This document shows, in pieces, positions 16,564 through 25,184 of a stretch of DNA of 64,000 nucleotides. Under the pieces are notes generated by a model, which did no database searches, had not been told where the DNA came from, and worked only from the letters and a program-made list of their open reading frames with translations. The position numbers and the translations under genes are program-made. This stretch comes from Candidatus Saccharimonadota bacterium (GTDB lineage Bacteria > Patescibacteriota > Saccharimonadia > Saccharimonadales > Saccharimonadaceae), in contig JAQBRS010000005.1 in the NCBI GenBank assembly GCA_028286395.1, forward strand, positions 186,001 to 250,000. The letters run 5' to 3'. Every line of letters begins with the position of its first letter. Positions within the stretch are counted from its first letter, which is position 1.

Positions 16564-16656
16564 TTAGTGAGCAATAAATATTCGCCAATCGGCGGGCACC
16601 ACATCCACTGCGATCTTTTTGCGCCGTGATGGCACAAATTCGATTGCTATAGGCAT
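16564..16656 (-). CDS. Possible 30-residue small protein
   Basis: A frame of 30 codons, MPIAIEFVPSRRKKIAVDVV then PADWRIFIAH and TAA. AAGGAG lies 12 nt upstream and a terminator lies downstream. The region between 16542 and 16810 otherwise holds nothing I can name; it contains an inverted repeat CAACTC/GAGTTG at 16546-16562. Weak call: the frame is short and I cannot test conservation. Confidence 0.25.
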   Translation of the reverse strand: MPIAIEFVPSRRKKIAVDVVPADWRIFIAH

Positions 16657-16809
16657 GTGACAGTTGTACTCCTTGTACTATGTACAGCTCCACGCACTCC
16701 GACCTTTAAAATTAAGTTTGGCGTGAAACACATCATTTATATTACCAATTCGCAGGGAACTAGTCAAGAACGCGTCTGTCATTACGCTATTGTTTTTATC
16801 TTATGACAT

Positions 16810-16839
16810 CTTAAAAAAGAGCACAAGCTCTTTTTTAAG
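16810..16839. terminator. Bidirectional terminator after the DHA2 exporter gene
   Basis: CTTAAAAAAGAGC, loop ACAA, GCTCTTTTTTAAG. Lies 25 nt past the exporter stop on the minus strand. Confidence 0.85.
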
Positions 16840-16864
16840 TTTTGTCACCGAATTGTAAATAGTA

Positions 16865-18553
16865 CTACAATTCGCCAGGTGTATCAGTTGCCTTGGCGGC
16901 CTTCAATGGTCGTTCCTTTAGCAGGAAGATCAGTACGGTAGAGATCGACATAAGGATAGCTGCCACAATGAAGATGCGCTGGAGGCTTTCAGAGAACGCG
17001 TGTGTCACGATGCTCGAGAAGTCTTTCTGGTTTGTCAGGAACTGAGCCTGGACCTGCTCTGCGACGGGTGTCGGAAGCGTCTGGAAGCTCTTGGTTGCGC
17101 CATCGGTGATCTCTTTCTTCACACTTGGCATATTTAGCGTCAAGATGGTATTCGAGTCATTGATGTCACCAAGCTTCGAAACTTGAGAGCTAGAGCTGAT
17201 TGCCTGTACGTATGGAGTCGATTGGATGTTTCCAATGTGTGACAAAATGCCTGCCGTCAGTACTGCGCCAAAGATCGCTGTACCAAGGGTTGAACCAAGA
17301 CTTCGGAAGAGTTGGTTTGAGCTGGTTGCAGCACCAAGCTGTGCTTGCTCAAATTCGTTCTGAACCGCGAGGTTAAGCGTTGGCATTGCAACACCCATTC
17401 CTAGTCCCATAAAGAACATGGTGATCGCCTCTTGGATGTACAGTGAATCTTGATTCAAGAATGTTAGCGCGATCATACCAAGCGTTGCCATAATAAATCC
17501 GACTTGCATAAAGATCTTGTATCGCCCGATTCGAGAGATAACCTGTCCTGATGCAATGCTGGTGATCATCAGTCCACCGATAAGTGGAAGGAGCATCAAC
17601 CCAGACTGTGTTGGCGTTGCACCAAAGACCTGTTGGTTAAACTGCGTTAGATACAAGATTGATCCCATGAAGGCGGCACCAAAGAGCGCAGCAACGGATA
17701 CAAGGATCACGTAGTTCTTTTTCTTGAAGAACGACAATGGAAGAATCGGTTCCGCTACCTTACGTTCGACAAGGAAGAAGATAACTCCGGCAACAACCGC
17801 AAGGGTGTACATTGCAAATTGCAGTGCAAAGAGCGAAATATGCGTTGAGTTAAGGAAACCTGCAAAGATCTGTTGCGTGTTATCAACGGCAAGAATCAAT
17901 GATGCAAGCGATATAGCAAGCAGGCCGGCGCCGAGGAAGTCGATTCGTACTTTCTTTGCGTGCTTCATAACAGGTGCAAACGCGGCAATTAATGCGAAAG
18001 CAGCAATGCCGATAGGAACGTTAATGAAGAACGTCCAACGCCAGTTTGTGACAAGTCCAAGGATGTGTTGATTGTCTGTAAGGTAGCCACCAAGAAGTGG
18101 ACCAATGACAGAACTCAGACCAAAGACTGCACCAATAAGTCCCTGCCAGCGTCCCCTCTCACGTGCGGCAAACAAGTCCCCAACAATCGTAAAGGCGTTA
18201 GCAGTAATAATACCCGCGCCAATACCCTGAAAGGCGCGCCAGAGGACGAGATCAACAACGTTCGGACTCATACCACCAAAGAGTGACCCGAGGACGAAAA
18301 CGCCGACACCGACAAGGAGAACGTTACGTCGTCCAAAGATGTCAGAAAGCTTACCAGCGATTGGCACGGTAATAGTTGTCGTTAACAGATACGCAGTTAC
18401 AATCCAACTGAGTGAATCGTAGGCGTTAAACTCTTCAACAATCTTTCCGAGAGCTGTTGAGATGATTGTCTGGTCCAGTGATACTAAGAACAAGCTGGCC
18501 ATGACTGAAAGCATGATAATAATCTTGCTACGAAGCGTTAAATGATGATGCAT
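16865..18553 (-). CDS. DHA2-family MFS drug exporter (EmrB/QacA type)
   Basis: 562 residues, about 14 spans. DHA2 signatures are visible: SLDQTIISTALGKIVEEF in span 1, GRRNVLLVG after span 2, WRAFQGIGAG in motif B/C region, and LGGYLTDNQHILGLVTNWRWTF. A long external loop near the end (about 440-515) precedes the last span. It exports drugs or other amphiphiles by proton antiport. SD AAGGA lies 5 nt before ATG. The AbrB-like regulator gene ends 19 nt upstream in the same operon. Confidence 0.88.
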   Translation of the reverse strand: MHHHLTLRSKIIIMLSVMASLFLVSLDQTIISTALGKIVEEFNAYDSLSWIVTAYLLTTTITVPIAGKLSDIFGRRNVLLVGVGVFVLGSLFGGMSPNVVDLVLWRAFQGIGAGIITANAFTIVGDLFAARERGRWQGLIGAVFGLSSVIGPLLGGYLTDNQHILGLVTNWRWTFFINVPIGIAAFALIAAFAPVMKHAKKVRIDFLGAGLLAISLASLILAVDNTQQIFAGFLNSTHISLFALQFAMYTLAVVAGVIFFLVERKVAEPILPLSFFKKKNYVILVSVAALFGAAFMGSILYLTQFNQQVFGATPTQSGLMLLPLIGGLMITSIASGQVISRIGRYKIFMQVGFIMATLGMIALTFLNQDSLYIQEAITMFFMGLGMGVAMPTLNLAVQNEFEQAQLGAATSSNQLFRSLGSTLGTAIFGAVLTAGILSHIGNIQSTPYVQAISSSSQVSKLGDINDSNTILTLNMPSVKKEITDGATKSFQTLPTPVAEQVQAQFLTNQKDFSSIVTHAFSESLQRIFIVAAILMSISTVLIFLLKERPLKAAKATDTPGEL

Positions 18554-18572
18554 ACGTTTCCTTAATTACTTA

Positions 18573-18809
18573 TTATTTGTCTATGTTATCGATAACTGAA
18601 CGATATTGTTCAATATTGTCGGTCAGATGCTCCACCATTGCGCGAAGTTGGTCTTCTTTCAAAAAGCCAATCCACCCCATTTTTCCAGACCCGACCACGT
18701 ATAAACGATCTCCGGACTTAATATCAAAAGCTTCACGAGCATCAGCTGGAATAACCACCTGACCCTTCGTTCCTACTGTTGCTGTCCCGAATAGTTTTTT
18801 ATCGTGCAT
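18573..18809 (-). CDS. AbrB/SpoVT-type DNA-binding protein
   Basis: About 78 residues. Swapped-hairpin AbrB motif: FGTATVGTKGQVVIPADARE followed by AFDIKSGDRLYVVG. The tail DQLRAMVEHLTDNIEQYRSVI is helical and may oligomerise. It is the first gene of an operon with the DHA2 exporter, so it probably controls its own and the exporter's transcription. The start is the ATG at 18809: TTGACA-16-TATACT lies upstream and the -10 ends 6 nt before it. An in-frame TTG at 18815 falls upstream of the expected +1. Confidence 0.85.
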   Translation of the reverse strand: MHDKKLFGTATVGTKGQVVIPADAREAFDIKSGDRLYVVGSGKMGWIGFLKEDQLRAMVEHLTDNIEQYRSVIDNIDK

Positions 18810-18815
18810 ATACAA

Positions 18816-18843
18816 AGTATACCAAGTATGAAATGTATGTCAA
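18816..18843 (-). promoter_or_regulatory. Promoter TTGACA-16-TATACT of abrB-exporter operon
   Basis: Near-consensus and leaderless. The spacer and flanks contain related AAGTAT/AAGTAC half-sites on the plus strand (18815-18846), which could be an AbrB-type operator; that part is speculative. Confidence 0.7.
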
Positions 18844-18876
18844 GTACTACTTAGATCTTTTTAATAGTAGCGGAGA

Positions 18877-19458
18877 CTACGCTGCTTTTTTATATTCTTG
18901 GCGATCAGTACCATGTGCATAATCGTACGACATACGGTGTTTCACAACTTCTGTTCTCTGATTCAGCCAGTGTTGGCGTGCGCCGAAGATGCGACGACTA
19001 ATAAATTGTCCAATCTTCCAAACTCGTTGAGGGTCGTTCTCTTCATATTCAGCAAACTTTGTTTCTGCATCAGCCTCAGTTGGCTGGGCATCGTGCCAAT
19101 GACGGTCAAGTTCGTTAATAACATTCCAATCGCCGTTATCCACACGTGTTTGATACGCACCAACGATACCAAGGTGAGTATCTAGGTCATCCGTAAGATC
19201 ACGCGGTCGTCCATAACTTTCACCATCAAATAATACATTACCCCTTGCATCAACCATGCTCATAATAGGATTACCAGGCCAACGCTCTGTATTAGCAATA
19301 TGTCCTTCAGTTGTCAGACGAAGGCTCTCGAGATATTCATTAGATCGCTCGATTTTACGCAGTTCACGACGGGTCGGACCATACTGAGCTCTATCCTCTG
19401 CTTGGTGGCGTTCTCGGCGTGAATTGTATTGCGGTGTTTCTGTTTGTGTTGGGTTCAT
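18877..19458 (-). CDS. Charged hypothetical cytoplasmic protein
   Basis: About 193 residues starting MNPTQTETPQYNSRRERHQAED. Rich in Arg, Glu, Asp and Trp; the N-terminal third looks like a charged helix. No membrane span, no motif I know. The start at 19458 is chosen because TTGACT-17-TATGTT lies upstream with the -10 ending 10 nt before it; further upstream Met codons are inside or before the promoter. Confidence 0.55.
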   Translation of the reverse strand: MNPTQTETPQYNSRRERHQAEDRAQYGPTRRELRKIERSNEYLESLRLTTEGHIANTERWPGNPIMSMVDARGNVLFDGESYGRPRDLTDDLDTHLGIVGAYQTRVDNGDWNVINELDRHWHDAQPTEADAETKFAEYEENDPQRVWKIGQFISRRIFGARQHWLNQRTEVVKHRMSYDYAHGTDRQEYKKAA

Positions 19459-19510
19459 TGTTACATCTAACATAACATAAGCTTGATTAAAAGTCAATGT
19501 GGTGTTTGGG

Positions 19511-20125
19511 TTATAGATCGTTCGCAACGTAACGTGCGTTAAAAAGAGATGTATCGGGCTGAAATTTCTTACCATTCTTTAGTTCGCCCAGATCAACTGG
19601 ATCAAACCCAATTGCATCGATAAGTTCAGAAACGACAGTTTTTGCTTCCTTATCATCTCCTGCCAGAACCATCGCGCGTCGCTTTGGATCACCGGCTGGT
19701 AAGTTATGTTCTTCAAGTTCGTTGTAGGCAATGTGGTTCAGCGTTTTGACGACATGAGCACCTTTTAGATAGTGCTGAATATACTCACTTGAGGTGACTT
19801 CTTCATTCATAAATTCCTTGATTGCGCCCTCTGTCGGTGGCCAGTAGTTCATCGCATCGATGACGACCTTCGCCGCAAATAGTTCAGGCTTCAAGGTTTT
19901 ATATTGATTGAGTGGAATGGCCAGAACAATAATGTCGCTCTGTTCGATTACCCCGCCAACCGTACCCGCGATAACACCAGGAAGAAGCACGCTCAACATA
20001 AGACCGAGGCTTTCTGGGCCACGCGAGTTGGCAATCCGTACTTCGTAGCCTGCTTTTGAACTTTGGCGAGCGATTGCCGTGCCAAGTCTACCCGATCCGA
20101 TGATACCTAATTTAGATTTTGGCAT
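19511..20125 (-). CDS. NADP-dependent oxidoreductase, F420-NADP reductase-like
   Basis: About 204 residues. Rossmann start LGIIGSGRLGTAIARQSSKAG with the NADP-type second strand IANSRGPESL, then SDIIVLAIPL, VVIDAMNYW and VKTLNHIAYNEL, the layout of F420-dependent NADP reductases and related STEAP/ProC-like proteins. CPR bacteria are not known to make F420, so the electron partner is unclear. The start at 20125 overlaps the end of the luciferase-like gene by 14 nt, with AAGGAAGAG upstream, so both are co-translated. Confidence 0.75.
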   Translation of the reverse strand: MPKSKLGIIGSGRLGTAIARQSSKAGYEVRIANSRGPESLGLMLSVLLPGVIAGTVGGVIEQSDIIVLAIPLNQYKTLKPELFAAKVVIDAMNYWPPTEGAIKEFMNEEVTSSEYIQHYLKGAHVVKTLNHIAYNELEEHNLPAGDPKRRAMVLAGDDKEAKTVVSELIDAIGFDPVDLGELKNGKKFQPDTSLFNARYVANDL

Positions 20126-21185
20126 TTTTGACTTTCTCTTCCTTTTTCTTTTCTGCTTCCAGGGCTGCACGAACAATCGGTGCGACCTTTGTTCCCAGGA
20201 GTTCAATAGATTTTAAGAATTTGTCGTGAGGAAGTTGCCCTGTATCCATTTGGAAAATATGGCGGGTATGCCCGATCCGTTTGTGGAGTTCCAAAATGCG
20301 TTCGGCGATTTCCTCGGGGCTTCCTGCGAATAATGCACCGTCACGATTTGATTCGGCGTCGTAGTGATCACGAGTTGGCGCCGCAAAGCCACGTACTTTT
20401 CCTAAGGTTGTCATTGCCCAACCCCATGATTTCCAGAATGTATCTTTGGCGTCTTTCGCATCTTCCGCGATGAAACCAGGAGTCGCGATCGCAACTCTCA
20501 CATCAGCATTTGGCGTTTTATACTGACGAGCAGCTTCATGATACAACTCAACGAGAGGCGCAAAGCGTGATGCATGACCGCCAATAATGGCGTACGTAAT
20601 CGGAAGTCCAAGTCGGGCCGCACGAATCGATGACTCCGGGTTTCCACCAGTGGCAAGCCAGATGTTCATCTTCTCTTTTGGACGAGGGACGATCTCGACG
20701 TTATCAAGTGCAGGTCGGAACTTTCCTTCCCACTTCACCTTGCCGTCTTTGCTGGCGTTAATCTTTAATAACAAATCAAGTTTCTCGGCATATAATTCAT
20801 CATAGTCACGGAGGTCATAGCCAAATAACGGGAATGATTCCGTTGATGAACCACGTCCAGCGATAATCTCAACACGTCCGCCCGAAATAATGTCCGCAAT
20901 GGCGAATTGTTGGTAGACACGAACAGGATCATCGGTGCTTAGCACTGTCACGGCGCTTGTGAGTTTGATGTTCTTCGTCGTCGCTGCAGCGGCAGCAATA
21001 AGTGTTGATGGCGACGATGCCGGGAAATATTCGGTGTGGTGTTCGCCGATCCCAAAGACATCAAGGCCGACTTTATCCGCGAGCCGAATCGCTTCTAATA
21101 AGTTTGTGACTGATTCACTGGTTGGCCCTAGTGAGCCATCCTTTGCTCGCTGCACATCACCAAAACTAAAAACACCTAATTCCAT
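20112..21185 (-). CDS. LLM-class flavin-dependent oxidoreductase
   Basis: 357 residues, bacterial-luciferase TIM barrel. Typical features: MELGVFSFGD start, DVFGIGEHH, SAVTVLSTDDPVRVYQQFA, EIIAGRGSSTESFPLFGYDL, and WLATGGNPESSIRAARLGLP. These enzymes use FMN or F420. The C-terminus is Lys-rich. AGAGAAAG precedes ATG and TATACT lies about 30 nt upstream. It forms an operon with the F420-NADP-reductase-like gene. Confidence 0.85.
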   Translation of the reverse strand: MELGVFSFGDVQRAKDGSLGPTSESVTNLLEAIRLADKVGLDVFGIGEHHTEYFPASSPSTLIAAAAATTKNIKLTSAVTVLSTDDPVRVYQQFAIADIISGGRVEIIAGRGSSTESFPLFGYDLRDYDELYAEKLDLLLKINASKDGKVKWEGKFRPALDNVEIVPRPKEKMNIWLATGGNPESSIRAARLGLPITYAIIGGHASRFAPLVELYHEAARQYKTPNADVRVAIATPGFIAEDAKDAKDTFWKSWGWAMTTLGKVRGFAAPTRDHYDAESNRDGALFAGSPEEIAERILELHKRIGHTRHIFQMDTGQLPHDKFLKSIELLGTKVAPIVRAALEAEKKKEEKVKNAKI

Positions 21186-21247
21186 ATTATTTCTTTCTCT
21201 AAATTACTATATATAGTATAGCAAAGAATTGTCTATGGGGAAGAGTG

Positions 21248-21952
21248 TTATCGACGACTTAAGTAGACTCGTAACTTTTCCATATAAAGCACGTAGCTAT
21301 TTCGAGAATGCGCGAGTAACTTCTTGCCCTCTAGCTTTTTGAGAACAATCCCAGCCGTCTCGCGAGTCAATCCGAGCGCATTAGCAATCTCTTGCTGAGT
21401 AATCGACAAGTTGAATCTTGCCTTATCAAGCAGAAAACGACCGCCAATCCTATCTGCTATATAAAGGAGCGTAAGAGCGACCTTATCACTCGCTTTGGAC
21501 TGCTCCAATGCTTCTATTCTCGAAAGGCTCGCAAGGAGTATCTTTGTGATTCGAATATGACGTCTCAAAAGACTCGCATTGTTTTCAACCAAGTGTTTTA
21601 GATACGCATCACACGGAACAAGTCGGACAGTACACCGACCATAGGCTTCGTAAAAATATTGAGACCTTGTGATAAGTCCGGCCGTAAAACCGATAGGAAT
21701 GTCCTCACCAGCAGAGTCAATGGAAATAAGGCGCTCTTCACCGCTCGCGTTTATGGTGTATGTTTTTACGAAACCACTCACAATGATATAGACACCCTTT
21801 GGAATCTCGTCTTTCAAAAGGAGTATTTGGCCTTTCTCAAATGCTATGAGAGGATATTCCTCTAAGAATTGGTCAAAAGCGTTCATTATATGAGCGCTCC
21901 TGGGGGATGGCGTTGGGAGTGGCTTCCTCGCCCTTTTACCCACTACACTCAT
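21248..21952 (-). CDS. Crp/Fnr-family transcriptional regulator
   Basis: About 234 residues. cAMP-binding-type beta barrel at about 35-125 (KGQILLLKDEIPKGVYIIVSG), a dimer helix, and a C-terminal HTH with LSITQQEIANALGLTRETAG. No Fnr-type cysteine cluster is seen, and I do not see the full cAMP phosphate motif, so the effector is unknown. Start uncertain: ATG 21952 has TATACC ending 6 nt upstream; a GTG at 21967 has GGAGG 5 nt upstream but that GGAGG is coding sequence of the gene before; MNAFDQ at 21886 is a third option. Confidence 0.82.
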   Translation of the reverse strand: MSVVGKRARKPLPTPSPRSAHIMNAFDQFLEEYPLIAFEKGQILLLKDEIPKGVYIIVSGFVKTYTINASGEERLISIDSAGEDIPIGFTAGLITRSQYFYEAYGRCTVRLVPCDAYLKHLVENNASLLRRHIRITKILLASLSRIEALEQSKASDKVALTLLYIADRIGGRFLLDKARFNLSITQQEIANALGLTRETAGIVLKKLEGKKLLAHSRNSYVLYMEKLRVYLSRR

Positions 21953-21967
21953 ACTCTTGGTATACAC

Positions 21968-23794
21968 CTATTCCTCCGGGCTCGCAATGCCCACCGCCCC
22001 CGCCTTGCTCGAGAGCAACCTTCTCAGTGCCAAACCTGAAAGTCCCGCAATAAATATCGAGCCAATCACAATAGGAAGTCGGTAATCCGCCTTTACGCCC
22101 GCTACACTTTGTGGCGTGAGTTTCGTTCCGCCATTCGAAACATCACTATTCGTCGTCGCCCCCAATACGGCGGTGTCAACCGGTGCAGCGTCGGCCAATT
22201 GCCGACTATCGATGACGGTTACTTTATGGGTATTCGTCGCTGCCCCACTCGTGCGTGGAGTGAACGTGATAACCCCCGGCTGTGGTGGCACGTCTGCCGA
22301 GCTACTGCCCGCAGGGGGGTTGCCGTAACTTGTATCAATCCCGAAACTTCCGTACCAACTATTAAATACATTAATAAAGAGGACGCCGAACCAATCACTT
22401 ATGCCAAGCTGACTTCCTGATATGTTCGCAATGTTTGCTGATGCCGTTGCGTTTCCACTCATGGCGTTTCCAGCGAGCGTGTTCGTCTGGACAATTGCGT
22501 TCCCTGATTGTGAGGTCAAGGTAATGTTATTCGTAATCGCATTTGTTGACTGAGCAGTCACGGTGAGGTCTGGCTTGGTAGCGGCGTCAGAGACAACACC
22601 ACTCCCGATCATGGCGGAGGTTGCGCCACTCGGTGCATCGACGATAACGCCAACCCATTTACCCAGCACATTCACAAATACCAGCAAACTATCTTTTGCG
22701 ACGATTGCATGCCCCGAAAGATTAAAAATGACGACATTGCTATTGGCAGACCCAGAAGTTGCACCCCCTGCCGAAGTATTACCAAGAACAGCAGCGCTCC
22801 CACTCTGGGCGGCCAGCGCAATATTGTTCACGATTGTCTGCGTATCGGTCGTCTTTACTGTCGTCGTATCCGCTGGTGATGCTTGAAGCGTTTGATTGCT
22901 CGCAATCATTTGGGGAATAAAATCGGGTGCAATCAGAATATCGCCCTGAAGACTTCCATAAATATTAATCGTCCCAATGAATGATCGGTTCGCAGAAATC
23001 ATGGAGTTGAGAATATTCATCACATTCGCCACCGTGTTTGCCGAACCCGTTGTCGCGTCTCCTGCACTGGTATTTCCACTGACTACCGCATTACCACTCG
23101 TCGCCTGGAGGTTGACGTTATTGGTAAGTGTATTCGTTTGTGTTGCAGAAACGGTCGTACTCGCCCCACTAGCTCCAGTCGCGCCTGACTCGAGCATTGA
23201 CTTCAATAACAATGGATATAACATAATATCGCCCGTAACGTCACCCATGACATTGTACGTAAAATTAGCGACCTTCTGATTATCACCAGCCGCTATTACC
23301 GAATTCACAGTATTGATAAGCGTCGCAGTTGAAGCCGCATCACCTGTTGTTGCGCTTCCAGCCACTGTGTTATTGGCCACGGTCGCGTCACCTGTTGTTG
23401 CCCCGGCTGTTACCTGATTATTCACGTCAACGCCACTAGTTATAGAGGTTGTCACCGTTGAAGTTGGAGAAGCTGACTGATCAGCGGGTGCGCCCGAAAG
23501 ACTTGTGGGTGTTTGATCAGTAACGGTTGGAGACACGACGGGGGAAGGTACTGCCTCATAGACACCAGTTGTTGGATTATATTGCCATACATTACTGTCC
23601 CACATTCCCGTTGTTGCATTGTACGTATAGGTCGGCTTTGGCGGAGTTGGTGGAGTAGTTTGCGTATCAACACCGTCAGTCGTTGGCGTTGCAACTGGTG
23701 TGTCGGCCATCGCCATGAGGGGATAGCCAGCCGCCAGTAGTAAGGCCGCAAGGTAAAGGAGTGATGTCCGAACGATTTTGAATAATCTACGCAT
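21968..23794 (-). CDS. Large repetitive secreted protein with C-terminal anchor
   Basis: 608 residues. Signal peptide at about 8-30, a Pro/Thr segment with YNATTGMWDSN and YNPTTGVYEA, then at least four copies of a unit of about 80-90 residues whose core reads N-x-I/V-x-L-x-x-x-SGNA-x-V-x-x-NT-x-AG-x-A-x-SG-x-A, each followed by a hydrophobic FVNVLGKW-like stretch. A C-terminal span (about 575-593) and a short tail anchor it. SD AAGGAGG lies 3-4 nt before ATG. The repeats resemble the downstream 196-residue protein. Likely a cell-surface scaffold; function unknown. Confidence 0.75.
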   Translation of the reverse strand: MRRLFKIVRTSLLYLAALLLAAGYPLMAMADTPVATPTTDGVDTQTTPPTPPKPTYTYNATTGMWDSNVWQYNPTTGVYEAVPSPVVSPTVTDQTPTSLSGAPADQSASPTSTVTTSITSGVDVNNQVTAGATTGDATVANNTVAGSATTGDAASTATLINTVNSVIAAGDNQKVANFTYNVMGDVTGDIMLYPLLLKSMLESGATGASGASTTVSATQTNTLTNNVNLQATSGNAVVSGNTSAGDATTGSANTVANVMNILNSMISANRSFIGTINIYGSLQGDILIAPDFIPQMIASNQTLQASPADTTTVKTTDTQTIVNNIALAAQSGSAAVLGNTSAGGATSGSANSNVVIFNLSGHAIVAKDSLLVFVNVLGKWVGVIVDAPSGATSAMIGSGVVSDAATKPDLTVTAQSTNAITNNITLTSQSGNAIVQTNTLAGNAMSGNATASANIANISGSQLGISDWFGVLFINVFNSWYGSFGIDTSYGNPPAGSSSADVPPQPGVITFTPRTSGAATNTHKVTVIDSRQLADAAPVDTAVLGATTNSDVSNGGTKLTPQSVAGVKADYRLPIVIGSIFIAGLSGLALRRLLSSKAGAVGIASPEE

Positions 23795-23829
23795 ATTCCT
23801 CCTTATTTAATGATGTCTCTGCCCGAGGA

Positions 23830-23856
23830 GGAGAGTAGCAAGGTGTGCTACCCTCC
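23830..23856 (-). other. Intergenic hairpin
   Basis: GGAGAGTAGCA pairs with TGCTACCCTCC with one mismatch. It lies between the two repetitive secreted-protein genes. No T-run, so it may be an mRNA 3'-end or leader structure rather than a classic terminator. Confidence 0.45.
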
Positions 23857-23884
23857 CGACAACTACCTTTTCGCGTAGTATGTA

Positions 23885-24475
23885 CTAGTTAGAAAGGGTA
23901 AGAATAAAGCTTGATGAGTTAGTGTTCGTCGCATCACCAGAGGTGGCACTTCCACCGGTTGTGTTATGACTTACCTCTGCACTCCCTGTTCGTGCAGACT
24001 GCTCATTTGTATTAGAGATGTAAATATCGTTATCGTTATTTACCTCTACTTTACTACTTGTGTTAGAGGTGACCTGGTTGTTTGAGTCTGGACCTGTGTT
24101 CGTAATAGTAGCCGTACCGCTACCACCAGAACCACTACCAGAGCCACTACCACCTGCTGGCATTGAGTTTGTTACTGCAACGGTCGCGCTAAGCGAGTTG
24201 TTATTCGCTGCGTTACCACTGCCCGCATTACCAGCAGTTGTGTTATTCTCGGCCTCCGCCTTACCACTTGAGGCGTGTTGTTCATTCTTGTTCCTCAAGT
24301 TAAGGTCGTTGTCATTATTGACCTCAACCTTACTCTTGTTCTCACTGTTAATTTGGTTGTTTGAGTCTGGTCCGGTTGTTCCAATTGTTCCCGAAGTTGC
24401 ACCTGCGAAACCCGCGAGGCCGACTACTAGTCCAACTGAAAGTACCCCAGCACCAACAATTTTTTTAAATTTCAT
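23885..24475 (-). CDS. Small repetitive secreted protein
   Basis: 196 residues. Signal peptide MKFKKIVGAGVLSVGLVVGL with likely cleavage after AGATS. The mature part is an internal duplication (about 33-100 and 125-190): TGPDSNNQ, SKVEVNNDND, NEQ-x-A-x-x-G-x-AE, NTTAG-x-A-x-SG. The two halves are joined by a Gly/Ser linker. The NTTAG-SG core matches the repeat of the 608-residue protein. There is no anchor, so it is released or bound non-covalently. SD AAAGGAGG is present. Confidence 0.75.
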   Translation of the reverse strand: MKFKKIVGAGVLSVGLVVGLAGFAGATSGTIGTTGPDSNNQINSENKSKVEVNNDNDLNLRNKNEQHASSGKAEAENNTTAGNAGSGNAANNNSLSATVAVTNSMPAGGSGSGSGSGGSGTATITNTGPDSNNQVTSNTSSKVEVNNDNDIYISNTNEQSARTGSAEVSHNTTGGSATSGDATNTNSSSFILTLSN

Positions 24476-24524
24476 ATACTGTTCCTCCTTTAATTTATAG
24501 TGCTCTACCTCGGGTGTGCCCGCC

Positions 24525-24555
24525 CGACCAAGAGGAAGTGGGACACTCTTGGTCG
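24525..24555 (-). other. Intergenic hairpin
   Basis: CGACCAAGAG and CTCTTGGTCG, perfect 10-bp arms with an 11-nt loop. It lies between the membrane protein at 24585 and the small repetitive protein. No T-run. Confidence 0.5.
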
Positions 24556-24584
24556 ATCGGCCACGAGTTCCCGCTATGTATATG

Positions 24585-25061
24585 TCATTGTCCTATCTCA
24601 CGAACAGTATTTGAGGACGAGCTCACACTCACGTCTATCGATGAAGTTGACTCAGCATTTGTCGATCCACTAGACTGCATGCTCACATTTATTGATGCAT
24701 TGCCATTTTCTGTAGAAACTTCCTTATGAATCGATCCATCCTTCGGAATTGGGACACTGTTTCCGTTGATAGATACTTTCGTCTGAGAGACGGGTACTGG
24801 CGTAGCCTCAGCTTCAGTAGTTTCGAGCACGTTTGTCACTAATGGCGCCACGAAATTGTCTGGCGCAGTCACTGTATCCTTTACACTATTGCTCACCCAA
24901 GCTCCAGAAAATATATACACGTAGGATATAACGAAGAGGGCAAATACCGTCGCATAGAAAACGATGATCACAAAGATGAGAAATCGAGGCCACGTATCAT
25001 TACGGTAAAACAAAGTATAAAACATCTTACTTTGCATACTCTTGAATACATTCCCACGCAT
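24585..25061 (-). CDS. Single-pass membrane protein with Ser/Thr-rich external tail
   Basis: About 158 residues starting MRGNVFKSMQSKMFYTLF. One span at about 27-52 (RFLIFVIIVFYATVFALFVI), then an external region with KVSINGNSVPIPKDGS and a Ser/Asn-rich end. GAGG stands 5 nt before the ATG at 25061, which I prefer over upstream codons. It lies just ahead of the repetitive secreted proteins and is probably part of the same surface set. No family recognised. Confidence 0.6.
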   Translation of the reverse strand: MRGNVFKSMQSKMFYTLFYRNDTWPRFLIFVIIVFYATVFALFVISYVYIFSGAWVSNSVKDTVTAPDNFVAPLVTNVLETTEAEATPVPVSQTKVSINGNSVPIPKDGSIHKEVSTENGNASINVSMQSSGSTNAESTSSIDVSVSSSSNTVREIGQ

Positions 25062-25184
25062 ACAAACCTCGCTTTCGTATACACACGTGACCGACTCTAC
25101 GTAGAGCATACATCAGCAAAAGCTTGGTCGTATATGAGAATTCTCTCACATAACCCTATATTGATAATTACGAGAGGATTAACC

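Noticed and set aside
21968-24475. CRISPR or tandem DNA repeats
   Set aside because: The similarity is at protein level in coding frames; the DNA units are imperfect and have no spacer structure.
24060-24500. Plus-strand frame rich in Pro/Leu opposite the repetitive secreted protein
   Set aside because: Arises from the repeat composition of the true gene on the other strand, which has a signal peptide and SD.
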